A DNA stretch of 32,372 bases, from assembly GCA_944323405.1 (NCBI GenBank), contig CALUSJ010000044.1, forward strand, positions 1 through 32,372. Direction: 5' to 3'. The position numbers and the translations under genes are program-made. The notes under the pieces are model-generated. The model was not told where the DNA came from, searched no databases, and saw nothing but the letters and a program-made list of their open reading frames with translations. This stretch comes from Candidatus Gastranaerophilales bacterium. Its GTDB lineage: Bacteria > Cyanobacteriota > Vampirovibrionia > Gastranaerophilales > Gastranaerophilaceae. Within the stretch, counting starts at the first letter, position 1. Every line of letters starts with the position of its first letter. Of this stretch, positions 24,127 through 32,372 are shown one piece after another.

Positions 24127-24148
24127 ATCTTTTTTTATTCATGATAAA
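24120..24148 (+). promoter_or_regulatory. Tentative manC promoter, overlapping the mla -35 box
   Basis: TTTACA (24120-24125) and GATAAA (24143-24148) with a 17-base spacer precede manC. The -35 shares its bases with the -35 of the divergent mla promoter. The -10 is a poor match, so this is weak. Confidence 0.35.
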
Positions 24149-24187
24149 CTGATTCTAGGGAGTAATTAAAAGAGAAGAGGTGTTAAG

Positions 24188-25579
24188 ATGTATGGATTAA
24201 TATTAGCTGGTGGTTCAGGTAGCAGGCTCTGGCCTTTATCAAGAGAACTTTATCCCAAACAGCTTATTAATATCCAGAATACGGAAAGCCTTCTGCAGGC
24301 AACTTTTGAAAGAATAAAAGAATGCATGCCTGAAGAGAATATTATAAGCACGACCGGCGTTAAACATTTTTCTAACGTTAAATATCAGCTGTCTTCTCTT
24401 TATAAGGATACGGTTGTTTTATCCGAACCTATAGCAAAAAATACTGCTCCTGCAATTGCTGTTGCTGTAAAATTTATAGTTGAAAAATACAATATTGATC
24501 CGATAATTTTAGTTGTTCCATCTGACCATTTAATAAAAGATGTTAAAGGGTTTGTAAATACAGTTAAAGCTGGAGAAAAAATTGCAGAAAAAGGCTATAT
24601 TGTAACATTTGGTATAGAACCTGCATACCCAGAAACAGGTTATGGCTACATAAATATTACTCAAACTGCAATTGAAAACGGTTATAAAGTCAATAAATTT
24701 GTAGAAAAACCTGATACCGAAACAGCGGAAAAATATCTCAAAGACGGAAACTACTTCTGGAACAGCGGTATTTTTATGTTCAAAGCTTCAGTTTTCTTAG
24801 AAGAGCTTGCAAAACTTTCTCCTGAAATTTATTCAGTGTTGGGTAATATCAATTTTAAGTACTCAACTGAAATTCCATTCACAGAGTTTGATAAAATGCC
24901 TTCAATCTCAGTAGATTATGCTGTTATGGAAAAATCCGATAAGATTGCATTAATAAAACTTGAAAGCGATTGGAATGATTTAGGGAGCTGGAAATCAATC
25001 TATGATGTGAGTCCAAAAGATAAGGATGGAAATGTAAAAATAGGGCATATTCTGGATGAAGGCTCTAAAAATTCTTTAATGTATTCTTCTTCAAAACTTG
25101 TTGCAACAATAGGTTTAGAAGATACTGTTATTGTAGAAACAGAAGATGCAATTCTCGCTTGTAAAACAGATAAAACGCAAGACGTTAAAAAGATTTTTGA
25201 GACATTGAAGAAGCAAAATGATAATACGCATCTTGTGCACAAGACAGTTTACAGACCCTGGGGGTATTATACTGTACTTGCGCAAGGCAACGGTTTCTTA
25301 ACAAAAATGATACAGGTTAATCCGGGGCAAAAACTTTCAGTTCAATCACATAACCACAGAAGCGAACACTGGGTTATTTTGGAGGGTACGGCAAAAGTTG
25401 TCCTCGAAGGAAAAGAGTTAATCCTAAGCCCGGGACACAGTGTAGATATTCCTGTAAAAGCAATTCACTCTTTGCAGAACCCTTATGAAAATGTAGTTAA
25501 GGTTATCGAAGTTCAAAAAGGTGATTTGCTTATAGAGGAAGATATTATTCGTTACGAAGATATGTATGGCAGAGTATAA
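24188..25579 (+). CDS. manC: Mannose-1-phosphate guanylyltransferase / mannose-6-phosphate isomerase
   Basis: 463-residue bifunctional (type II PMI) enzyme that makes GDP-mannose. The N-terminal nucleotidyltransferase has LILAGGSGSRLWPLSR and PKQL, VVPSDHLI, FVEKPD and WNSGIFMF. The C-terminal cupin (about 345-460) has RPWGYY, a QSHNHRSEHW metal site with several His, VLEGTAKV, and the SLQNP and VIEVQ segments of the isomerase. The length is the usual 460-480. GAGG lies about 8 bases before the ATG. It stands alone on the plus strand between two minus-strand operons. GDP-mannose is a likely precursor for GDP-fucose or mannose donors used by the glycan genes at the left of the window. Confidence 0.93.
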   Translation: MYGLILAGGSGSRLWPLSRELYPKQLINIQNTESLLQATFERIKECMPEENIISTTGVKHFSNVKYQLSSLYKDTVVLSEPIAKNTAPAIAVAVKFIVEKYNIDPIILVVPSDHLIKDVKGFVNTVKAGEKIAEKGYIVTFGIEPAYPETGYGYINITQTAIENGYKVNKFVEKPDTETAEKYLKDGNYFWNSGIFMFKASVFLEELAKLSPEIYSVLGNINFKYSTEIPFTEFDKMPSISVDYAVMEKSDKIALIKLESDWNDLGSWKSIYDVSPKDKDGNVKIGHILDEGSKNSLMYSSSKLVATIGLEDTVIVETEDAILACKTDKTQDVKKIFETLKKQNDNTHLVHKTVYRPWGYYTVLAQGNGFLTKMIQVNPGQKLSVQSHNHRSEHWVILEGTAKVVLEGKELILSPGHSVDIPVKAIHSLQNPYENVVKVIEVQKGDLLIEEDIIRYEDMYGRV

Positions 25580-25585
25580 CCTCTC

Positions 25586-27275
<1,690 letters not shown>

Positions 27276-27287
27276 TTCAAGAGCCTT

Positions 27288-27314
27288 AAAAAAGAGGGTA
27301 GTTAACCCTCTTTT
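27288..27314 (-). terminator. Rho-independent terminator of gatC
   Basis: AAAAGAGGGT (27290-27299) and ACCCTCTTTT (27305-27314) form a 10-bp stem with a 5-base loop. On the minus strand the stem runs into six U (27288-27293). It begins one base after the gatC stop and separates gatC from pyrG. Confidence 0.85.
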
Positions 27315-27315
27315 C

Positions 27316-27597
27316 TTAGTTAATTTTTGGAACTCTGAAAAATCCGTTTTCTTCATCGGGTGCATTTTTCATTAATTCATCTTTTGTCTGTTCATAATAA
27401 ACTTCATCTTCCCTCATAACATTGACAAAGTCTATCGCATGAGCCATCGGTTCAACATTAGATGTGTCCACTTCATTCATTGCATCAACATGCTTGAGTA
27501 CATCACCTAATTGCTTTGTAAATTTTTCTTTTTCATCTTCTGTTAGTTCTAGACGAGCTAATTTTGCTACATGTTCTACATCTTTTATTGTTATCAT
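27316..27597 (-). CDS. gatC: Asp-tRNA(Asn)/Glu-tRNA(Gln) amidotransferase subunit C
   Basis: 93-residue small subunit of the GatCAB amidotransferase, which corrects misacylated tRNAs. The sequence is typical throughout: VEHVAKLARLELTEDE, a QLGDVLKHVDAMNEVD block, VEPMAH, MREDEV and the C-terminal FFRVPKIN. GGAGTGAG precedes the ATG by about 8 bases. gatA and gatB are not adjacent, which is common outside Firmicutes. It has its own promoter and terminator, so it is a single-gene unit. Confidence 0.95.
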   Translation of the reverse strand: MITIKDVEHVAKLARLELTEDEKEKFTKQLGDVLKHVDAMNEVDTSNVEPMAHAIDFVNVMREDEVYYEQTKDELMKNAPDEENGFFRVPKIN

Positions 27598-27621
27598 AAT
27601 TTTCTCACTCCAATAAAGACA

Positions 27622-27650
27622 ATATTAGCATAAAATAATTAGTTCGTAAA
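27622..27650 (-). promoter_or_regulatory. gatC promoter with extended -10
   Basis: On the minus strand TTTACG (27645-27650) and TAATAT (27622-27627) have a 17-base spacer, and TGC directly before TAATAT makes an extended -10. A palindrome AACAATTGTT (27655-27664) lies just upstream of the -35. Confidence 0.5.
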
Positions 27651-27742
27651 TATAAACAATTGTTACAAAATTTAATAATGTTGAATAAATACGAGCATAA
27701 AAAGTTTTGTTATTATATGATTATATCCTGGAGGATAGTTTT

Positions 27743-29050
27743 GTGAATAAGCTAAGATTTTATTTTTCTCTTTTGTTTGCAAGATTGGTTTCAAGCTTTT
27801 TTAGAATAACCAAACTTTCTTCAGGAACTTCTATTATAGGCGTGCTGGTATTAAGACTATATCCGGGTTTTTTAAAAGAATGTAACAAATATATTTCAAC
27901 GAAAATAAATGTAACAGGAACCAATGGAAAAACAACAACTTCTGGAATTTTGACTCATTTAATAAAAAATGACAGCTATAGTGTTTTGAACAATTCTATG
28001 GGAGCTAATATGCTTACAGGAGTTGTAAATGCGCTTTCTACTGAGCTAAATCCATTTATAAAAACTGATTTTTCCGTTATTGAATCGGACGAAGCATACT
28101 TATCTAAAATATATAATCAGTTTGATGCGGATTATCTTTTGGTAACAAATCTTTTTAGAGATCAGCTGGATCGTTATGGAGAGTTAGCTAAAACCAAGCA
28201 GCTTATACAAGAAGGGATTGATAAAAAAGAAAACCTGACACTTGTTTTGAATGCTGATGATCCTCTTGTTGCGTCGTTTGAAGGAAAAAATAAAATATTT
28301 TATGGTATAGAAAATGTTTATTATGCAGATGAAACACTTAAGACGAAAACTTTTATTGAAGAAGTTTTCACTTGTCCTTGCGGAAAGGAGTTAAAATACA
28401 AAAAAAAGTTTTTTGCTCAGCAGGGACATTATTATTGTGATTGTGGATTTTCAAGACCTGATGTTAAATACAAAGCGGATGTTAGTATTTATAAAGATTA
28501 TTCTATAATAAAAATTAATGATACAAATTATGAAATCCCGTTAATAGGTTTATTTAATGCATACAATGCTTTGGGGGCGATTTCTCTGGCTCTTGAACTT
28601 GGCATAGAAAATATTTCTGAAAACTTAAAAACTTTTAAGGTTGCATTCGGAAGGAGTGAAGTCAAGTTTTTAAACGGCAAAAGAACTCTAATACAGCTTA
28701 TAAAAAATCCTATAGGGGCAAATGAGGTTTTAAAAACTGTTGATAAAAGCTCAAATGTTATGATTGTAATAAACGATAATTATGCAGATGGCCGGGATGT
28801 TTCCTGGCTTTGGGATGCGGAGTTTGAGTTGCTTTCGGGGTGCGAAAAAGAAATTGTGGTTTCGGGAATGCGGGCAGAGGATATGGCACTGAGGCTTAAG
28901 TATGCAGGAATAGATAAAATTAAAATAATAAAAGATATTAATAAAGCGGTTGAATATCTTGGCAGATATGCGGATAATAATATTACAATACTGCCGACTT
29001 ATACGGCTTTGTTGAAAATAAATAAAAACAAAAATTTAAGGAGTGAATAA
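27743..29050 (+). CDS. murT: Lipid II isoglutaminyl synthase subunit MurT-like
   Basis: 435-residue Mur-ligase-fold protein that activates the D-Glu carboxylate of lipid II for amidation by the glutaminase GatD. An N-terminal helix (KLRFYFSLLFARLV) is followed by the P-loop NVTGTNGKTTT, then ESDEAYL, LVTNLFRDQLDRYGE and LNADDPLV. A Cys4 ribbon follows (CPCG ... CDCGFSRPD), and the MurT-specific C-terminal domain (DUF1727) carries INDNYADGRDVSWLWD with the catalytic Asp. GTG 27743 has GGAGG about 7 bases upstream and begins the conserved N-terminus; the frame is open further left to a TTG at 27707. Both metal knuckles are C-x-C, shorter than the C-x-x-C I expect. No gatD lies in the window. 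Confidence 0.9.
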   Translation: MNKLRFYFSLLFARLVSSFFRITKLSSGTSIIGVLVLRLYPGFLKECNKYISTKINVTGTNGKTTTSGILTHLIKNDSYSVLNNSMGANMLTGVVNALSTELNPFIKTDFSVIESDEAYLSKIYNQFDADYLLVTNLFRDQLDRYGELAKTKQLIQEGIDKKENLTLVLNADDPLVASFEGKNKIFYGIENVYYADETLKTKTFIEEVFTCPCGKELKYKKKFFAQQGHYYCDCGFSRPDVKYKADVSIYKDYSIIKINDTNYEIPLIGLFNAYNALGAISLALELGIENISENLKTFKVAFGRSEVKFLNGKRTLIQLIKNPIGANEVLKTVDKSSNVMIVINDNYADGRDVSWLWDAEFELLSGCEKEIVVSGMRAEDMALRLKYAGIDKIKIIKDINKAVEYLGRYADNNITILPTYTALLKINKNKNLRSE

Positions 29051-29775
29051 TGTTATTAGGTGTAAATATAGATCATGTAGCAACTTTAAGAAATGCAAGA
29101 GGAGGAATTGAGCCGGATGTTTTGATGGCTGCTAGAATATGTAAAGAGTGTAACGTTGCTTCGATTACAACGCATTTGAGAGAAGATAGAAGACATATAA
29201 AGGATAAAGATGTAGAAGAAATAAGAAAGCTTCCAAGAGTAAGGCTTAATTTAGAGATGGCAATGACAAAAGAAATGCAGGATATAGCGCTTAGAATTCG
29301 TCCTCACGCAGTATGTATTGTGCCTGAAAAGAGACAAGAAGTCACAACAGAGGGGGGGCTTGATGTAGAAGGCCAGCTAAAGTGGGCAATAGAATTTACA
29401 AAACCTTTATTGGAAAAAAATATAGAAGTAAGTTTTTTTATAGATCCTGATGTACATCAGATTTCGGCGGTGTCAAAGACTGGCGCACCTTTTATCGAGC
29501 TTCATACTGGCAGATATTCGGAAGCTTTTGGTACAGAAGGAGAGGAAAGAGTTTTTGATGAGCTTAAAGGAGCGGCAATTTTTGCGCAGAATTTTGGCTT
29601 GAAAGTTAATGCCGGCCACGGATTGAATTACCAAAACGTAAAAAGAATGCATGAAATTCCAAATCTTGTAGAATTAAATATAGGCCATTCAATAATTTCC
29701 AGAGCTGTATTTGTAGGGCTTGAACAAGCTATAAAAGAAATGAAAACTCTTGTGGAAACAATACCTCTATCTTAA
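29050..29775 (+). CDS. pdxJ: Pyridoxine 5'-phosphate synthase
   Basis: 241-residue TIM-barrel enzyme that closes the pyridine ring from 3-amino-2-oxopropyl phosphate and deoxyxylulose 5-phosphate in DXP-dependent vitamin B6 synthesis. Signatures include LGVNIDHVATLRNARGG at the N-terminus, THLREDRRHI, LNLEMA with the catalytic Glu, CIVPEKRQEVTTEGGLDV, and NAGHGLNY and LNIGHSIISRA at the end. The length matches the family (about 240). Its ATG overlaps the murT stop by one base (TAATG) with GGAG just before it, so the two genes are co-translated; there is no functional link known. Confidence 0.96.
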   Translation: MLLGVNIDHVATLRNARGGIEPDVLMAARICKECNVASITTHLREDRRHIKDKDVEEIRKLPRVRLNLEMAMTKEMQDIALRIRPHAVCIVPEKRQEVTTEGGLDVEGQLKWAIEFTKPLLEKNIEVSFFIDPDVHQISAVSKTGAPFIELHTGRYSEAFGTEGEERVFDELKGAAIFAQNFGLKVNAGHGLNYQNVKRMHEIPNLVELNIGHSIISRAVFVGLEQAIKEMKTLVETIPLS

Positions 29776-29795
29776 AACAAATCTTTTATTATTTG

Positions 29796-29804
29796 TGTTA
29801 TAAT
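29796..29804 (+). promoter_or_regulatory. Extended -10 promoter before the acetolactate-synthase-like gene
   Basis: TGTTATAAT is a perfect extended -10 (TGn plus TATAAT). The expected start of transcription is at about 29811 and the ATG is at 29815, so the leader would be about 4 bases. No SD precedes the ATG. Confidence 0.65.
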
Positions 29805-29814
29805 AGCTACGATT

Positions 29815-31434
29815 ATGTCAAAGCTTATTAACAAAAAACAAACTGTTAATTGTGCGTCAGCTCTGGTTCAGGCTCTGCTAAAAGCGAATGTAGACAGTAT
29901 ATTCGGTTATCCCGGAGCTTCTGTATTAAGCATATATAATGAACTTTCTAAGACAAAGGAAATTAAACATTATCTTGTGAGGCACGAGCAGGCTGCTGTT
30001 CACGCAGCGGAAGGATATGCCAGAGTAAGTGGTAAAACTGGAGCTGTGCTGGTTACTTCTGGGCCGGGGTTTACTAATACTGTTACTGGGATTGCAAATG
30101 CTTATGCTGATTCAACTCCGCTTGTTATATTAGCTGGACAGGTTGCCGATGCAGGAGGGACTGGAAAAAAATTCCAAAATGTTAATATCCCAGCTATTAT
30201 ACAGGAATGCTCCAAGAGGGTTTTGGTTTTCAAGCAAGATGATGATATTGAAGAAATTATTCAAAACGCATTTCAAATTGCTAACTCCGATACAAAAGGC
30301 CCGGTTGTTGTTGTTCTTCCCAGAAACTTATTAGAAAGTGAATACAAACCGAAAAGAAAAACTTTTCAAGAAGAGTATCCTGAAAGTTGTGATTTTTCGA
30401 CTGAAATCCACAATCTTATGCAGTTAATTAATTCTGCTCATAAGCCTCTTGTTTTACTAGGCGGAGGATGTATTCACGCTTCTTGTGAAATAGAAAGATT
30501 TATTGCTAAGCTGCAATGCCCTGTTGTGTCAACTCTTATGGGAATTGGGATTTATCCTGCCGAAAATAATTTATACCTCGGAATGATAGGGCTTAATGGG
30601 GTTCCTGCTGCAAATTCTGCATTAAGTGAATGTGATTTACTTATTGCATTAGGTGTATCTTTTTCTGATAGATCTACTTGTAAAAATTCAAATTTTTCAA
30701 GGGATTTTAAAATTGTTAATATTAATATAAAGCCGGCGCTGAATTCTGTAGATTTAGAAATTACTGTGGACGTGAAGGAATTTTTAAATATTTTTCTTGC
30801 CCAAACTGTAGATATAATACCAAAATCAAAAAAGCTCCTTGTTGCAATTGATTCTTTAAAAGACGAATATATTCCAGAGCAGGATAATACAAAAGTTTTA
30901 CATTCATCATATGTTTTGGAGACTCTGTCTGAGTTTACGAAATATTATGAGCCGGTGGTTGTTACGGATGTTGGTCAGCATCAAATGCTTACGGCGCAGT
31001 TTTTTAATTTTAATAAGCCCTGCAAATTTATAACTTCTGGAGGGCTTGGTACGATGGGGTTTGGACTTCCAGCTTCTATTGGTGCTTATGTCGCAAACCC
31101 TAATAATCTTGTATTAAATATTACAGGCGACGGTTCTTTTCAAATGAATCTTCAAGAGCTTGCAACATGCCGGGAGCATCATATTCCTATAAAAATTATT
31201 ATCATGAATAATGGGTATCTTGGGATGGTAAGAGAATTACAAGAAAAAATTTATAATAAAAGGTTTCAGGTTGAGATGATTAACCCAGATTTTACTAAAA
31301 TAGCTGAAGCTTATGATTTATTTGCCATAAGAGTTACTAAAAAAGAGGAGCTAATTCCAGCTTTAGATAAGGCTATTAAACATGATGGAACGGCGATTGT
31401 TGATATTATGATTGATTCTTTTGAAAATATATAA
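29815..31434 (+). CDS. ThDP-dependent acetolactate synthase-like large subunit
   Basis: 539-residue thiamine-diphosphate enzyme, closest to acetolactate synthase large subunits (IlvB), which condense pyruvate to acetolactate. The FGYPGASVLSIYNEL start, RHEQAAVHAAEGYAR with the ThDP-activating Glu, GPGFTNTVTGIANAY, LGVSFSDRST, and the ThDP/Mg motif TGDGSFQMN ... MNNGYLGM are all present. The segment after the first domain reads GTGKKFQNVN where typical IlvB has GTDAFQE, and the protein is shorter than most IlvB (about 560-570). There is no ilvN or other branched-chain gene beside it, so a specialised or catabolic role is possible. It has its own extended -10 promoter, no SD, and its stop abuts the mfd stop on the other strand. 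Confidence 0.8.
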   Translation: MSKLINKKQTVNCASALVQALLKANVDSIFGYPGASVLSIYNELSKTKEIKHYLVRHEQAAVHAAEGYARVSGKTGAVLVTSGPGFTNTVTGIANAYADSTPLVILAGQVADAGGTGKKFQNVNIPAIIQECSKRVLVFKQDDDIEEIIQNAFQIANSDTKGPVVVVLPRNLLESEYKPKRKTFQEEYPESCDFSTEIHNLMQLINSAHKPLVLLGGGCIHASCEIERFIAKLQCPVVSTLMGIGIYPAENNLYLGMIGLNGVPAANSALSECDLLIALGVSFSDRSTCKNSNFSRDFKIVNINIKPALNSVDLEITVDVKEFLNIFLAQTVDIIPKSKKLLVAIDSLKDEYIPEQDNTKVLHSSYVLETLSEFTKYYEPVVVTDVGQHQMLTAQFFNFNKPCKFITSGGLGTMGFGLPASIGAYVANPNNLVLNITGDGSFQMNLQELATCREHHIPIKIIIMNNGYLGMVRELQEKIYNKRFQVEMINPDFTKIAEAYDLFAIRVTKKEELIPALDKAIKHDGTAIVDIMIDSFENI

Positions 31435-32372
31435 TTAACTAGAATATTTATTAACGGTTTCTTTTATATAATAAAACATTGTAGAAAGACTATTAAAAAT
31501 ATCTTCAAAGGACATATTTTGATTACTAAATAACAAAATAGATTTTCCGTCTTCACAAGCTTTAGGTGCAACAGTAAACTTTATTTTCCGCAAAATATTT
31601 TTATCCAAACCTTGTTTAATTATATTCCATTCATAAGGGGTAAACGGGGTATAAACCCTGATATCATTTCCGGCTTCTCGTATAATTGTAATCCCGCATT
31701 CGGTTGCAAGAAGTCTGAGTTTAATTAATTTTATTAAGTTTTCAACTTCATCAGGAATTCTAGAAAAGCGGTCTTTCCATTCGGACACGATGTAATTAAG
31801 CTCAAGCTCGTTTTTAACGTCTGAAAGCCGCTTATATTCAATCATTTTTTGTTCTTCTGACCCGACCCACTCATCAGGAATATAAGCTGTTACATTAATA
31901 TCAACTATTGCGGGCTTGTTAGCTTTTACGGTTTCTCCCTTAAGCTCGTTTACGGTTTCTTCAAGAAGTTCGCAATACGTATCAAATCCGACGTTTACCA
32001 TATGCCCGTGCTGCTTTGTTCCCAGAACATTCCCGACCCCTCTTATTTCTACATCACGCATAGCAATTCGGTATCCGCTTCCGAGTGTTGTAAACTCTTT
32101 TATTGCCTTCAATCTTTCTGTTGCTTCCTGTGATAGTTCTTTATTTTTCTTGTAGAAACAATAACAATATGCCTGCTTTTCGCTTCTTCCGACACGGCCT
32201 CTTAGCTGATATAACTGCGCAAGACCTAATTTGTCAGCTTCGTGTATAATTATTGTGTTGGCATTAGGTATATCAAGTCCGTTTTCAATGATTGTTGTAC
32301 ACAATAAAATATCGCTTTCGTGGTTATCAAACCCTATTATTACATCCTCAAGCTGTTTTTCGCTTAATTGTC
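31435..32372 (-). CDS. mfd: Transcription-repair coupling factor, C-terminal part (truncated by window)
   Basis: Last 312 or so residues of Mfd, the DNA translocase that removes stalled RNA polymerase and recruits UvrA. The frame is open to the right edge and begins QLSEKQLEDVIIG, so the ORF start at 32304 is internal. Visible blocks are LLCTTIIENGLDIPNANT and RGRVGRSEKQAYCYCFY (helicase motifs V and VI, QLRGRVGRS), then RDVEIRGVGNVLG and the QHGHMVNVGFDTYCELLEE block after motif VI. The rest is the TRCF C-terminal domain. The stop at 31435-31437 directly abuts the stop of the convergent acetolactate-synthase-like gene. No terminator is seen between the two. Confidence 0.95.
   Translation of the reverse strand, partial: QLSEKQLEDVIIGFDNHESDILLCTTIIENGLDIPNANTIIIHEADKLGLAQLYQLRGRVGRSEKQAYCYCFYKKNKELSQEATERLKAIKEFTTLGSGYRIAMRDVEIRGVGNVLGTKQHGHMVNVGFDTYCELLEETVNELKGETVKANKPAIVDINVTAYIPDEWVGSEEQKMIEYKRLSDVKNELELNYIVSEWKDRFSRIPDEVENLIKLIKLRLLATECGITIIREAGNDIRVYTPFTPYEWNIIKQGLDKNILRKIKFTVAPKACEDGKSILLFSNQNMSFEDIFNSLSTMFYYIKETVNKYSS

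Noticed and set aside
31435-32304. Complete 289-residue helicase starting at 32304
   Set aside because: The first codon there is an internal TTG; the frame continues to the window edge with Mfd sequence, so it is the end of a larger gene.

Overview
The window is a low-GC bacterial chromosome segment with tightly packed genes and many overlaps. It looks diderm: it has an MCE/Mla lipid-transport operon, PdxJ, and GDP-heptose and GDP-mannose sugar enzymes. An AAA+R3H protein resembling cyanobacterial/plastid Ycf45, an ATPase-less Clp N-domain protein, and MurT together with MlaE in one genome suggest a non-photosynthetic relative of Cyanobacteria (Gastranaerophilales/Melainabacteria type). This placement is inference from gene content. 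No 16S rRNA or other decisive marker is present. TTG and GTG starts are used several times.

Layout. (1) Bases 1-7757 are a plus-strand surface-glycan operon: a heptose-1-phosphate guanylyltransferase (cut by the left edge), a GmhB-like phosphatase, a SAM methyltransferase ending in a poly-G run, two large two-domain glycosyltransferases with very AT-rich DNA, an SDR nucleotide-sugar enzyme and a cupin. (2) Bases 7758-8133 are non-coding and hold a GC-rich inverted repeat and a promoter. (3) Bases 8134-13636 are a plus-strand housekeeping operon: HEAT-like protein, ruvX, DUF1292 protein, triple Clp N-domain protein, tilS and hpt. (4) A LysM protein with 177-bp tandem repeats lies on the minus strand, divergent from the AAA+R3H gene, which is preceded by a 13-codon mini-ORF in the same frame. 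(5) An acyltransferase-3 gene with an apparently leaderless start converges on a minus-strand operon, mlaE-mlaF-mlaD-AAA/TPR-rsmG (24041 down to 18282). (6) manC, then pyrG and gatC on the minus strand, then murT-pdxJ, an acetolactate-synthase-like gene with an almost leaderless start, and the C-terminal part of mfd running off the right edge.

How they fit together. The left operon probably builds and decorates a heptose-containing surface glycan. GDP-mannose from manC (24188) is the usual precursor of GDP-fucose, the expected donor for the fucosyltransferase-like half of the 2019 protein. The Mla genes serve envelope lipid traffic. MurT implies D-Glu amidation of peptidoglycan, but its partner GatD is not in the window. 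I see no tRNA, rRNA, CRISPR array, insertion sequence or phage gene. The points most worth a second look are the poly-G tract, the fused glycosyltransferases, the Clp N-domain triplet, the altered metal-binding sites in GmhB and MurT, and the two extended -10/leaderless starts.
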